Notes under the pieces: model-generated | What the model was told of the DNA's origin: nothing | Seen by the model: only the letters and a program-made list of their open reading frames with translations | Databases searched by the model: none | Shown: positions 1-8,213 of the stretch, piece after piece | Layout: each line of letters starts with the position of its first letter | How positions within the stretch are numbered: the first letter of the stretch is position 1 | Made by a program: the position numbers and the translations under genes | Assembly: GCF_900100305.1 (NCBI RefSeq) | Contig: NZ_FNEY01000008.1 | Location: 1 to 64,000, forward strand | DNA from: Paracidovorax citrulli | Lineage (GTDB): Bacteria; Pseudomonadota; Gammaproteobacteria; Burkholderiales; Burkholderiaceae_C | Direction: 5' to 3' | Length of the DNA stretch: 64,000 nt

Positions 1-235
1 ACAGCTGGACCTGCTCGGGTGGGCAGGCCTGGGGGCTGCGGTGCGGGCGGGAGCTGCGGTCGAGCAAGCCATCGGGGCCTTCGTTGCGAAAGCGGGCCAT
101 CCACTTGTAGCCGGTGCGCAGGCTCACGCCTGCGGCTTCGCTGGCTTGGCGCATCGTCCAGTTCTGCTGGAGCACTCTGTCGACCAGAAGGGCTCGACCT
201 GCGCGGGTCAATCGCGCATGCTTATGACTGTTCAT
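1..235 (-). CDS. IS481-family transposase, N-terminal 78 residues (partial)
   Basis: Translated on the minus strand from the ATG at 233-235, the protein starts MNSHKHARLTRAGRALLVDR and continues into a helix-turn-helix region with RQASEAAGVSLRTGYKWMAR (about residues 33-52) and then FRNEGPDGLLDRSSRP. This is the usual N-terminus of IS481/leucine-zipper HTH transposases that bind the element ends. The DDE catalytic core would lie beyond base 1. No frameshift is seen in the visible part, so the copy could be functional. Family assignment rests on recognition of the N-terminal motif and the end sequence. Confidence 0.85.
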   Translation of the reverse strand, partial: MNSHKHARLTRAGRALLVDRVLQQNWTMRQASEAAGVSLRTGYKWMARFRNEGPDGLLDRSSRPHRSPQACPPEQVQL

Positions 236-320
236 CCGGTGTCCTGTCCTGAGTTGCTGGGGCCTGGTAACCACAGCTTCCCAGGTCGGGCCTGGATGAA
301 CAACCTATTGAGACATCACA
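1..320 (-). mobile_element. IS481-family insertion sequence, 5' end only (cut by window edge)
   Basis: The element runs leftwards out of the window. Its outer end, read on the minus strand from base 320, begins TGTGATGTCTCAATAGG, which resembles the terminal inverted repeat I recall for IS481-type elements. About 85 bases of terminal sequence precede the transposase start. The base next to the tip opens the hexamer GCTAGG, which fits the NCTAGN target described for IS481 in Bordetella. The other end and the second copy of the target lie outside the window, so completeness cannot be judged. Confidence 0.8.
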
Positions 321-326
321 GCTAGG
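321..326. other. Probable IS481 target site GCTAGG
   Basis: The hexamer GCTAGG directly abuts the IS tip and fits the NCTAGN target reported for IS481 in Bordetella, which is duplicated on insertion. The matching copy at the far end of the element is not in the window. From 327 to 492 there is no gene. This stretch presumably carries the promoter of the Bug gene, but no convincing -35/-10 pair could be picked out. Confidence 0.5.
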
Positions 327-492
327 ACGTCATCTCGATTGCCATCATGGGTTCGGCAAGTGATTGGCCGTGGCCCATGGAACCTCGCCCCAGTGCCTTC
401 TCCAGGCGGCCCCGCGGGTATTGCCCCGTGCCGTCCCCCGTCGCTCCCCCCTAAGCTCCCGTCTCCACAACACCCACATTCGGAGATCCCCC

Positions 493-1461
493 ATGCGCTT
501 GCGCACTTGGCTCACCGCTGTCGCCCTGGCCTGCACGTCCGTGGCTGTGCCGGCCCAGCCCGCTTTCCCCTCCAAACCCATCCGCGTAGTGGTCGGCTTC
601 CCGGCCGGAGGCCCGCTGGACCAGCATGCGCGGCTGCTGACCGACAAGCTGCAGGCGGTACTGGGCCAGCCGGTGGTGGTGGACTACAAGGCCGGGGCCG
701 GCGGCACGGTGGGCGCGCAGGATGTGATGAAGGCGCCGCCCGACGGCCATACGCTGATGCTGGCCAACACGGGCGTGATGGTCATCAACCCGGCGCTCTA
801 CGGCAAGCTGCCTTACTCCACGCTCAGGGATTTCACGCCCATCGCGCGCACGGCGATGCAGCCGCTGGCGCTGCTGGTCAATCCGAAGCTGCCGGCGCAG
901 AACCTGCAGGAGTTCATCGCGTACGCGAAGGCGCGGCCGGGGCAGGTCAATTTCGGCTCGGCGGGCAACGGGGGCATCAGCCACCTGGTGCCGGAAATGT
1001 TCAAGACGGCCACGGGGCTGTTCATGGTGCACATCCCGTACCGCGGCAGCGCGCCGGCCTTCACCGACCTGATGGGTGGGCAGGTGCAGTTCATGGCCGA
1101 GAGCATTCCGCAGGCGGCGGCGTACCACAAGCAGGGCAAGGTGCGCGCGCTGGCCGTCACCAGCCGCGAGCGCAACCCGGCGCTGCCCGATGTGCCGACG
1201 GCGATCGAGAGCGGGCTGAAGAACTTCGAGGTGGTGGGTTTCTACGGCTTTCTGGCACCGGCCGGCACGCCCAAGGATGTGGTGGCGAAGCTCAGCGATG
1301 CGTTCGGCCAGGTCATGCAGTCGCCCGACGTGAAAAACCGCATGGTGGCGCAGGGCGCCGATCCGGCCTTCCTGGGCGCCGATGCGTTCGCCAGCTTCCT
1401 CGCGGCGGAGATGCCGCGCTGGGCCGTGGCGGTGCAGCAGTCCGGCGCCAAGCTGGACTGA
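493..1461 (+). CDS. Bug/TctC-family tripartite tricarboxylate transporter substrate-binding protein (orphan)
   Basis: This 322-residue periplasmic binding protein starts with a signal peptide (MRLRTWLTAVALACTSVAVPAQ) and then shows the Bug signatures YPSKPIRVVVG-like FPSKPIRVVVGFPAGG, a mid-protein NFGSAGNGG and IPYRGSAPAFTDLMGG. Bug proteins bind small carboxylates or other organic acids for TctAB permeases. No tctA or tctB genes are adjacent, which is usual for the expanded Bug families of Comamonadaceae and Bordetella. The start at 493 was chosen because GGAG lies 8 bases upstream and the signal peptide follows at once; an in-frame ATG at 364 would add a non-signal extension. It converges on the MscS gene, 42 bp away. 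The ligand is unknown. Confidence 0.88.
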   Translation: MRLRTWLTAVALACTSVAVPAQPAFPSKPIRVVVGFPAGGPLDQHARLLTDKLQAVLGQPVVVDYKAGAGGTVGAQDVMKAPPDGHTLMLANTGVMVINPALYGKLPYSTLRDFTPIARTAMQPLALLVNPKLPAQNLQEFIAYAKARPGQVNFGSAGNGGISHLVPEMFKTATGLFMVHIPYRGSAPAFTDLMGGQVQFMAESIPQAAAYHKQGKVRALAVTSRERNPALPDVPTAIESGLKNFEVVGFYGFLAPAGTPKDVVAKLSDAFGQVMQSPDVKNRMVAQGADPAFLGADAFASFLAAEMPRWAVAVQQSGAKLD

Positions 1462-1503
1462 ACTGGGTTGAACCGGAGCCGCCGGCGGGCGTGCGGCGGT
1501 GGC

Positions 1504-4074
1504 TTACGCCGTGCCCGGCGTCGGCGTGCCGGCCGGCTCCCTGGGCGGGAGGGCGGCTGTGGCGGACAGCGGCGCCACGGCGGTGGTGGCCGGGGGCGAG
1601 AGCGCCAGGCCTGCGGCGCGCAGCGATTCGAGGACGGAGAACAGCAGGTCGCTTTTCACGCCGCCGGCGTTGCGCGGGTTGCTCACGTAGCCAATGGCCA
1701 GGAAGGTGAGGGTGCCGCTCACGATGTCTTCCAGGGTGACGCTGGGCCCGGGGCTCTCCAGGATGCTTTCGTGCGCCTTGAAGGCATCCAGGATCAGGGC
1801 GCGCATGCGCTGGGCGTCGGTGTCCAGCGGGGCCGGCAGGCGCAGCAGCACGCGGCCCTGCGAGCCGCCCCAGGTCATGTTGCGCACGGTCTTGGTGATG
1901 AACTCCGAGTTGGGCACGATCACGGTGGAGTGGTCGCCCAGCTGGATCTCGGTGGCGCGCACGTTGATGCGGCGGATGTCGCCTTCGGTGTCGCCGAGCT
2001 TGACCCAGTCTCCCACCTTCACGGGCCGTTCTGCCAGCAGGATCAGGCCCGAGATGAAGTTCTGCACGATGGCCTGCAGCCCGAAGCCGATGCCCACCGA
2101 CAGCGCGCTCGCGACCCAGGCGATGCGCTCCACGCTGATGCCCAGCGCCGCCAGCGCGGCTGCGATCACCATCACGCCGCCGAAGTAGCCCAGCAGGGTG
2201 GTGATGGAGCTGCGCATGCCCGGCTCCAGCGTGGTGCTGGGAAAATACCGGTCGCTGAGCCAGCGCTTGATCACGCGGATGCCGATGAAGCCCGCCACGA
2301 CGACGCCCAGGGCCGTCAGCAGGGCCTGCGGGGCCAGCGCGAAGTTGCCGAGGTTCAGGCCCTGGTCCATCGCGCTGCCACGGCGGAACAGCTCGTCCGG
2401 GCCGGTGCCGAAGGGGGCCAGCAGGGCGATGACCAGGTAGAAGAACAGCACGACGCGCAGGGCGCCGGACAACACGACCGCCGCCTGGTCGAGCAGGCCC
2501 GGGTCGATGCCCATGCCCGTGTGCAGGCGCCGCCCGAAGCCGCTGCGCGAGGAGAGCATGGCGTCGCAGAGGTCGTCCACCAGTTGGTAGAGCAGGTACG
2601 CGGTGGCGAAGGCGACACCGCTCCAGACCATCTGCCGCGCCAGCGCCCCGGCCAGCGCGATGTAGCCGAAGGCGACCAGCAGCAGCACCGCGAGGGAGGC
2701 GATGCCCGCGCAGGCGACCAGCAGGCCGACCCAGAGAGGGCGCGCCGGCGGGGCGGCCGGAGCGGGCGCGGAGTCTTCGCCGGCGGCCGGCTCCTGCGCC
2801 GGCACGGGCAGCGGCGCGTTGAGCTGCCGCACCGACGCGGCGACGACCGCGGCCACCAGCAGCGCGAAGCAGGCCTGGGCGGTGATTTCCGCGGCGAGGC
2901 TGGCGCCCACGGCGGCGTTGATCTCCGTCACCATGCCGCCGAGCGCCGCGATGATCGCGATCCACCAGGGGTAGGGGCTCAACCGCCGGGCAAGGTCGTC
3001 GGGCAGCGAGGGCAGGCGCCAGGAGCTGCGCTTGCGCGAGAGCAGGGCGTGCCCCAGGCCGATCACGAAGGCCGCGAAGACCGCGAGGCCCACGGCGGTG
3101 TGCCCGAGCCCGTCGAGCCGCTCGCCGAGGTTGTCGCCCGCGTCGAGCCCGCTCAGCAGCCATTGCGCGGCGGTGCCGGTGAAGATCACGTTCGCCAGCA
3201 CGGAGGCCGAGGCCAGCAGGGAGCGCCGCAGCCGGCCCGCGGGCAGTTTGGCCGGCGCGATGCGCACGAGCAGGCGCTCGCCGGCCCAGTTGCCGACCAC
3301 CAGGAGCAGCAGTGCGCCCAGCAGGCTGACGAGGAAGGTCCGGCGCCGTTCGGGTTCGAGGGCGCGCTGCGCGGCCTGCCGGGCCTCGATGGCCAGGACG
3401 GACAGGCGCTCGGTGTCCGTGGGCCATGCGGCGCGCAGGTTGCGCCAGAAGGCGGCGCCCAGGGGCGAATCGGCGCGTGCGGTGAGTTCGGCCTGGAACT
3501 GCTGGCGCCGCTGGCGCAGCAGGTCGGCGCCGAGCTGTTCCGCATCGACGGCGATCAGGCGCGCGAGCTTGAGGTCCGCATCGACGGTGGCGCGCTGCTT
3601 GGCGAGGGCGCTGCGCTGCTGGACGACGTCGGGCGAGTCGGCGGGCGCGCCTTTTTCGGGGGCGGGGCCGAGTCCGGCGAGGCGGCTGTCCAGGTCCGCA
3701 AGGTCGGCCGTGCGGCGGGCCACCACCTGCTCGGCCGTGGCGCCGACGGCGTAGGCCTCGTTCACGAGCTTGCGGCCGTCGTCCTGGTCTCCGAGCTTGC
3801 GGGGGATGGCCTCGAGGCGCTTGCGCAGCTCGTCCACGGAGGGCAGCGGCGTGTCGGGATCGACGATGTTCCCCGCGGCCGCCGCCGCAGCGGCCCGCGA
3901 TGCCGCCGCGCTGCTGGCGGAGGCCGGGGCCGAGGCGGGTACCTGTGGTGCTGCTTGCACCATGCCGGGCGGCCACGCCAGCAGGCAGGCCGCCAGGAGG
4001 ATCATCGCCAGCGCCGTGCGCGGAAGGCGCCGCAGGAAACGAAGCAGGGAAAGGGAGTGAATGGTCGCGTCCAT
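1504..4074 (-). CDS. Large mechanosensitive ion channel family protein (MscS type, probably DUF3772-containing)
   Basis: The 856-residue product has an N-terminal signal or first membrane segment (about residues 15-41), a periplasmic helical region, and many transmembrane segments from about residue 245. The MscS core follows at about 640-790. The pore-lining helix carries the Gly/Ala pattern ALSVGIGFGLQAIVQNF, followed by GLILLAERPVKVGDWV and the beta-domain motif TEIQLGDHSTVIVPNSEF. It is therefore an inner-membrane channel of the long MscS class (MscK/YbiO-like), which opens on hypo-osmotic shock. It lies downstream of ugpQ in the same direction. The Ala/Pro-rich stretches near residues 45-65 and at the C-terminus look like low-complexity tails. 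Confidence 0.87.
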   Translation of the reverse strand: MDATIHSLSLLRFLRRLPRTALAMILLAACLLAWPPGMVQAAPQVPASAPASASSAAASRAAAAAAAGNIVDPDTPLPSVDELRKRLEAIPRKLGDQDDGRKLVNEAYAVGATAEQVVARRTADLADLDSRLAGLGPAPEKGAPADSPDVVQQRSALAKQRATVDADLKLARLIAVDAEQLGADLLRQRRQQFQAELTARADSPLGAAFWRNLRAAWPTDTERLSVLAIEARQAAQRALEPERRRTFLVSLLGALLLLVVGNWAGERLLVRIAPAKLPAGRLRRSLLASASVLANVIFTGTAAQWLLSGLDAGDNLGERLDGLGHTAVGLAVFAAFVIGLGHALLSRKRSSWRLPSLPDDLARRLSPYPWWIAIIAALGGMVTEINAAVGASLAAEITAQACFALLVAAVVAASVRQLNAPLPVPAQEPAAGEDSAPAPAAPPARPLWVGLLVACAGIASLAVLLLVAFGYIALAGALARQMVWSGVAFATAYLLYQLVDDLCDAMLSSRSGFGRRLHTGMGIDPGLLDQAAVVLSGALRVVLFFYLVIALLAPFGTGPDELFRRGSAMDQGLNLGNFALAPQALLTALGVVVAGFIGIRVIKRWLSDRYFPSTTLEPGMRSSITTLLGYFGGVMVIAAALAALGISVERIAWVASALSVGIGFGLQAIVQNFISGLILLAERPVKVGDWVKLGDTEGDIRRINVRATEIQLGDHSTVIVPNSEFITKTVRNMTWGGSQGRVLLRLPAPLDTDAQRMRALILDAFKAHESILESPGPSVTLEDIVSGTLTFLAIGYVSNPRNAGGVKSDLLFSVLESLRAAGLALSPPATTAVAPLSATAALPPREPAGTPTPGTA

Positions 4075-4093
4075 GGCTGGACCCGCGAGGGTA

Positions 4094-4858
4094 TCACCGC
4101 GCCGGACTGAAGAGGTCCACCCGGTCGGTGATGATCCCGTCGGTGCCCAGGTCGATGAGCCGCTGCGCGGCCCATTCGTCGTTCACCGTGTAGCTGAGCG
4201 TGCGCAGGCCGCAGGCCTTCACGGCGGCGACGTGCTCCGCCGTCCAGAGCGCGTGGTTGCAGACCACCGCCGCGCAGCCGAGCTGGCGGGCGGTGTCCAG
4301 CCAGCCGGGCTCCAGGGTGCCGAGCAGCAGCCCGCGCGGCAGCAGGGGCGCGGCGTCGCGCGCGCCCGTGAGCGCCGCCACCTTGAAGGAGGTGAGCAGC
4401 GGAGGGATGTCGGCCTGGTGCCAGAGCCGGGCCGCCAGCGCCGCGACGGCGCGGCCGGTTTCTTCCTCGGTGCCCGGCGTGGGCTTGATCTCGATGTTCA
4501 GCAGGTAGCCGTTGCCCAGGCAGTAGCGCGCCAGATGCTCCAGGGTCGGCAGGGGCTCGCCCGCGCTGCCGCGGGAATGCCAGCTGCCCGCGTCGAGCTG
4601 CGCGAGTTCGCCCCAGGGGCGCTCGCCGGCGGTGCCCTGGCCGTTGGTGGTGCGGTCCAGGGTGGCGTCGTGCAGCAGGAAGACGACGCCGTCGCTGCTG
4701 AGCTTGGCATCGCATTCGAACATGCGGTAGCCGTGGCGCGCGCCGAGCCGGAAGGCCGCCAGGGTGTTCTCGGGGGCCAGCCGGCCCGCGCCGCGGTGGG
4801 CGATCCATCGGGGGTAGGGCCAGGCGGCGGGGGGCGTGGTGGATGGGGTGGCAGTCAT
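4094..4858 (-). CDS. ugpQ: Glycerophosphodiester phosphodiesterase, cytoplasmic UgpQ type
   Basis: This 254-residue GDPD TIM-barrel enzyme hydrolyses glycerophosphodiesters to sn-glycerol-3-phosphate and an alcohol. The family's active-site residues are visible: H21 in AHRGAG, E30 in PENT, E48 and D50 in FECDAK, and H63 in LLHDATLDRTT. There is no signal peptide, so it is cytoplasmic like E. coli UgpQ, acting on diesters brought in by the Ugp transporter encoded just upstream. Only the VOC gene separates it from ugpC, so it probably belongs to the ugp operon. The start at 4858 gives a length normal for UgpQ (about 250). Confidence 0.93.
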   Translation of the reverse strand: MTATPSTTPPAAWPYPRWIAHRGAGRLAPENTLAAFRLGARHGYRMFECDAKLSSDGVVFLLHDATLDRTTNGQGTAGERPWGELAQLDAGSWHSRGSAGEPLPTLEHLARYCLGNGYLLNIEIKPTPGTEEETGRAVAALAARLWHQADIPPLLTSFKVAALTGARDAAPLLPRGLLLGTLEPGWLDTARQLGCAAVVCNHALWTAEHVAAVKACGLRTLSYTVNDEWAAQRLIDLGTDGIITDRVDLFSPAR

Positions 4859-4897
4859 GGCGATGAACTATAGGACCGACGGCAGCGACCGTGGCGC

Positions 4898-5257
4898 TCA
4901 GGAAGAGCGGATCTCTTCGCCGAACTTGAGCAGGTTGCCGTGGGGATCGTGCACGTAGAGTTCGCGCATGCCCCAGGGGCGCTCCACGGGCGGCGGCAGG
5001 TCCAGCCCCCGCTGCGCGAATTCGGCATGCAGCGCGCGCACGTCGCCGCGCACGTAGCAGGAGGTGTTCTCGGCGATGTGGCGCTCGCGGCAGAGCCAGA
5101 AGTGCAGTTCGCAGCCGTCGCGCGCGGCGATGAGGTAGTCCTGGGCGCGCAATGCGACCGAGAAGCCCAGCCGTCCGGAATAGAAGGCGGCGCTTTCTTC
5201 GAGGTCGAGGGACGCCAGCACCGGGATGGTGGCGTGCAGCGGGGCCTTGTCTGCCAT
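4898..5257 (-). CDS. VOC-superfamily protein (bleomycin-resistance/glyoxalase fold)
   Basis: The 119-residue protein has the paired beta-alpha-beta-beta-beta pattern of the vicinal oxygen chelate fold: HATIPVLASLDLEESAAFY at the start, DYLIAARDGCELHFWL in the middle, and RELYVHDPHGNLLKFGE at the end. It most resembles the bleomycin-resistance class of VOC proteins, which act as dimers that sequester drugs or as small metal enzymes. The substrate is not predictable. It lies between ugpC (19 bp) and ugpQ (39 bp) on the same strand, so it is probably transcribed with them, although a link to glycerophosphodiester metabolism is not known. Confidence 0.8.
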   Translation of the reverse strand: MADKAPLHATIPVLASLDLEESAAFYSGRLGFSVALRAQDYLIAARDGCELHFWLCRERHIAENTSCYVRGDVRALHAEFAQRGLDLPPPVERPWGMRELYVHDPHGNLLKFGEEIRSS

Positions 5258-5276
5258 GCGGGCGGTGCCGGGCCGC

Positions 5277-6293
5277 TCAGAGCCGCTTTCCGGAGGCGGC
5301 GTCGAACCAGTGCAGCCGGTCCATGCGGGGCTCCACGTGGATCATGTCGCCGGGCTGGGGATGGTGGGTGCCTTCCTCGATGCGCACGATGACCGGCTCG
5401 TCCCCGCCGCCCGACTGCAGGCGGCCATAGACGAGGCGCTCGGCGCCCAGCAGCTCGACCGTCTCCACGCGCAGTTCCCAGCCCGCTCCGGCGATGTCGA
5501 TGTGCTCGGGCCGGATGCCGAGGATCGCGCCCTGCCGCCCGCCCGGGGCGTTTTTCAGCAGGTTCATGGGCGGCGAGCCGATGAAGCTCGCGACGAAGGT
5601 CGATGCGGGCGTGTGATAGACCTCCTCGGGCGTGCCGAACTGTTCCATCACGCCGCCGTTCATCACGATCATGCGCTGGGCCAGCGTCATGGCCTCGACC
5701 TGGTCGTGCGTGACGAAGAGGCTGGTGATGCCCAGTTCGCGGTGCAGCTTCTGGATCTCCAGGCGGGTCTGCGCGCGCAGCTTGGCATCGAGGTTGGAGA
5801 GCGGCTCGTCGAACAGGAACACCTGGGGCTGGCGCACGATGGCGCGGCCCATGGCGACGCGCTGGCGCTGGCCGCCGGAGAGTTCGCGCGGCTTGCGCTC
5901 GAGCAGGTGGCCGAGTTCCAGGATCTTCGCGGCCTTGTCCACGCGCGCCTTGATTTCGTCCTTGGGCACCTTGGCGATCTTCAGGCCGTAGGCCATGTTC
6001 TCGAAGTTCGTCATGTGCGGATAGAGCGCGTAGTTCTGGAACACCATGGCGATGTCGCGCTGGGCGGGCTCCAGGTCGTTGACCACGCGGTTGCCGATGG
6101 CGATCTCGCCGCCGGAGATTTCCTCCAGGCCGGCCACCATGCGCAGCAGGGTGGACTTGCCGCAGCCGGACGGGCCGACGATGACGATGAATTCGCCATC
6201 GGCGATTTCGGCGTTCACTCCGTGGATGACCTGGTTGGCCTTGGGGCCGTGGCCGTAGCGCTTGACGACGTTGCGCAGGGAAAGAGATGCCAT
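5277..6293 (-). CDS. ugpC: sn-glycerol-3-phosphate ABC transporter, ATP-binding protein
   Basis: The 338-residue ATPase of the MalK/UgpC class energises the UgpBAE importer on the cytoplasmic face. Walker A GPSGCGKS is at residues 40-47, the signature is [14 protein letters not shown], Walker B is [15 protein letters not shown], and the switch histidine lies in [13 protein letters not shown]-terminal TOBE/OB regulatory domain of about 100 residues follows, which in MalK-type ATPases binds regulators. Order and identity (ugpB-ugpA-ugpE-ugpC-...-ugpQ) match the E. coli operon. The gap to ugpE is about 60 bp. Confidence 0.95.
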   Translation of the reverse strand: MASLSLRNVVKRYGHGPKANQVIHGVNAEIADGEFIVIVGPSGCGKSTLLRMVAGLEEISGGEIAIGNRVVNDLEPAQRDIAMVFQNYALYPHMTNFENMAYGLKIAKVPKDEIKARVDKAAKILELGHLLERKPRELSGGQRQRVAMGRAIVRQPQVFLFDEPLSNLDAKLRAQTRLEIQKLHRELGITSLFVTHDQVEAMTLAQRMIVMNGGVMEQFGTPEEVYHTPASTFVASFIGSPPMNLLKNAPGGRQGAILGIRPEHIDIAGAGWELRVETVELLGAERLVYGRLQSGGGDEPVIVRIEEGTHHPQPGDMIHVEPRMDRLHWFDAASGKRL

Positions 6294-6354
6294 TTTGCGA
6301 TTGGGTGCGTAGCTGGATGCGTGGGTGGAATGGGGCCGGGGGGACGGGGGCGGA

Positions 6355-7206
6355 CTACTTCTCGGTATCCACCAGGCCCTTCACGAACCATTTCTGCATG
6401 AGGATCACCACCACGGCGGGCGGCAGCATGGCCAGGATGGCGGTGGCCATGACGATGTTCCATTCGTTCTGGCCGTCGCCGCCCGCGATCATGCGCTTGA
6501 TGCCGATCACCACGGGGTACATGTCCTCGCTCGTGGTCGCCAGCAGTGGCCAGAGGTACTGGTTCCATCCGTAGATGAACTGGATCACGAAGAGGGCGGC
6601 GATGGAGGTGCGCGACAGGGGCACCAGCACGTCCTTGAAGAAGCGCATGGGCCCGGCGCCGTCGATGCGCGCGGCCTCGACCAGTTCGTCCGGCACCGTC
6701 AGGAAGAACTGCCGGAACAGGAACGTGGCGGTGGCCGACGCGATCAGCGGCACCGTGAGGCCCGCGTAGCTGTTGAGCATGCCGAGGTCGGACACCACCT
6801 GGTAGGTCGGTCCGATGCGCACTTCCACCGGCAGCATCAGCGTGACGAAGATCAGCCAGAAGCACAGGCCCTTGAACGGGAAGCGGAAGTACACGATGGC
6901 GAAGGCCGACATCAGCGAGATGGCGATCTTGCCGAACGTGATGACCAGCGCCGACACCAGGCTCACCCACATCATGCGCGCCACGGGGGCGGTGGAGCCC
7001 GCGCCCTGGTCGCGTCCGAAGAGCGCGGCGGAGTAGGTTTCCCAGAAGTGGCCCCCCGGCAGCAGCGGCATGGGCGCCTGCACGATCTCCTGGGCGGTGT
7101 GGGTGGACGCCACGAAGGCGAGGTAGAGCGGGAACGCCACGATGGCGACCCCCAGGACCATGATGAAGTGCGCGAGCATGCCGCGCGTGAGGCTGCGTTC
7201 TACCAT
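6355..7206 (-). CDS. ugpE: sn-glycerol-3-phosphate ABC transporter, permease UgpE
   Basis: This 283-residue inner-membrane permease of the binding-protein-dependent (MalG-like) class has six predicted transmembrane segments. The EAA loop that docks on UgpC is visible as [20 protein letters not shown]. The N-terminus [19 protein letters not shown] leads into the first helix without a signal sequence. Its start codon lies one base after the ugpA stop, so the two genes are translationally coupled and expected in a 1:1 ratio as the UgpA-UgpE heterodimer. Confidence 0.94.
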   Translation of the reverse strand: MVERSLTRGMLAHFIMVLGVAIVAFPLYLAFVASTHTAQEIVQAPMPLLPGGHFWETYSAALFGRDQGAGSTAPVARMMWVSLVSALVITFGKIAISLMSAFAIVYFRFPFKGLCFWLIFVTLMLPVEVRIGPTYQVVSDLGMLNSYAGLTVPLIASATATFLFRQFFLTVPDELVEAARIDGAGPMRFFKDVLVPLSRTSIAALFVIQFIYGWNQYLWPLLATTSEDMYPVVIGIKRMIAGGDGQNEWNIVMATAILAMLPPAVVVILMQKWFVKGLVDTEK

Positions 7207-7207
7207 C

Positions 7208-8113
7208 TCAGTATTGGACCTTCTTCTCGACGTAGCGGAACTGCACGACGGTGAGCGCCACCACGATGAGCATCAGCACCACCGACTGCGCGGCCGAGCC
7301 GCCCAGGTCCATGGCCTTGAAGCCGTCGTAGTACACCTTGTAGACCAGGATGGCCGTGTCCTTGCCGGGGCCGCCCTGCGTGGCGGCATCGACGATGGCG
7401 AAGGTGTCGAAGAACGCATAGACCACGTTGATGACCAGCAGGAAGAAGGTCGTGGGCGAGAGCAGCGGGAACTGCACGCTCCAGAACCGTCGCCAAGGGC
7501 CGGCGCCGTCGATGGCGGCGGCCTCGATCAGCGATCTGGGGATGGACTGCAGGCCGGCCAGGAAGAAGAGGAAGTTGTAGGAGATCTGTTTCCAGACCGA
7601 GGCCATCACGATCAGCGCCATGGCCTGGCCGGAGTTCAGCAGGTGGTTCCAGTCGATTCCGAGCTTGCCCAGCGCATACGACACCACGCCGAGCGACGGC
7701 GAGAACATGAACACCCACAGCACGGCGGCCACGGCAGGCGCCACGGCGTAGGGCAGGATCAGCATGGTCTTGTAGAACATCGCGCCGCGCACGATGCGGT
7801 CGGCGAACACCGCCAGCAGCAGCGACAGCACTATCCCTGAGCCGGCCACGAGCACCGAGAACAGCGCCGTCGTCTTGAACGATTCGATGTAGCCGGGGTC
7901 GTCGAACAGGCGCTGGAAGTTCTCGAGCCCCACCCACTCGGTGGAGGTGCCGAAGGCATCCTGCATCTGCATCGACTGCACGAGCGCCTGGCTGGCCGGC
8001 CAGAAGAAGAAGACGAGGATGATGGCCATCTGCGGGGCTATGAGCAGCCAGGGCAGCCAGGCGGATTGGAATCGGACGCGTTTTTCCATGGGGATGCGCG
8101 GGGCCCTGGGCAT
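7208..8113 (-). CDS. ugpA: sn-glycerol-3-phosphate ABC transporter, permease UgpA
   Basis: The 301-residue permease is of the MalF-like class, with six membrane segments and the coupling loop [20 protein letters not shown]. It forms the translocation pore with UgpE. The start at 8113 was preferred over the Met nine codons later because a GAGGG Shine-Dalgarno element sits just upstream of it and none precedes the second Met. The gene lies 100 bp downstream of ugpB, with a strong intrinsic terminator between, so it is probably expressed at a lower level than ugpB. Confidence 0.93.
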   Translation of the reverse strand: MPRAPRIPMEKRVRFQSAWLPWLLIAPQMAIILVFFFWPASQALVQSMQMQDAFGTSTEWVGLENFQRLFDDPGYIESFKTTALFSVLVAGSGIVLSLLLAVFADRIVRGAMFYKTMLILPYAVAPAVAAVLWVFMFSPSLGVVSYALGKLGIDWNHLLNSGQAMALIVMASVWKQISYNFLFFLAGLQSIPRSLIEAAAIDGAGPWRRFWSVQFPLLSPTTFFLLVINVVYAFFDTFAIVDAATQGGPGKDTAILVYKVYYDGFKAMDLGGSAAQSVVLMLIVVALTVVQFRYVEKKVQY

Positions 8114-8149
8114 GCGCCCTCAGGTGCGTGCCGCAGGGGGGAGATGACG

Positions 8150-8178
8150 AAAAAACCCTCCCCGCTCGGCGGGGAGGG
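8150..8178 (-). terminator. Intrinsic terminator between ugpB and ugpA
   Basis: On the minus strand a 10-bp perfect stem (CCCTCCCCGC / GCGGGGAGGG, 8156-8165 with 8169-8178) with a 3-base loop is followed by six T residues. It stands 36 bases after the ugpB stop and upstream of ugpA. Such intra-operon terminators usually let only part of the transcripts through, giving more binding protein than permease. No separate promoter for ugpA was recognised in the 36 bases that follow. Confidence 0.85.
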
Positions 8179-8213
8179 CCGGATGGGGCGGCCGGGCCGG
8201 CCCGCGTGGCGGA

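Noticed and set aside
1462-1503. CCGCCG/CGGCGG pair between the first Bug gene and the MscS gene as a bidirectional terminator
   Set aside because: The inverted pair is short with a nine-base loop and no T-tract on either side, so it was not listed as a terminator.
1468-4110. Very long open frame opposite the MscS gene
   Set aside because: It is a GC-rich antisense shadow with Arg/Gly/His-rich low-complexity translation, while the minus strand gives a clean MscS protein.
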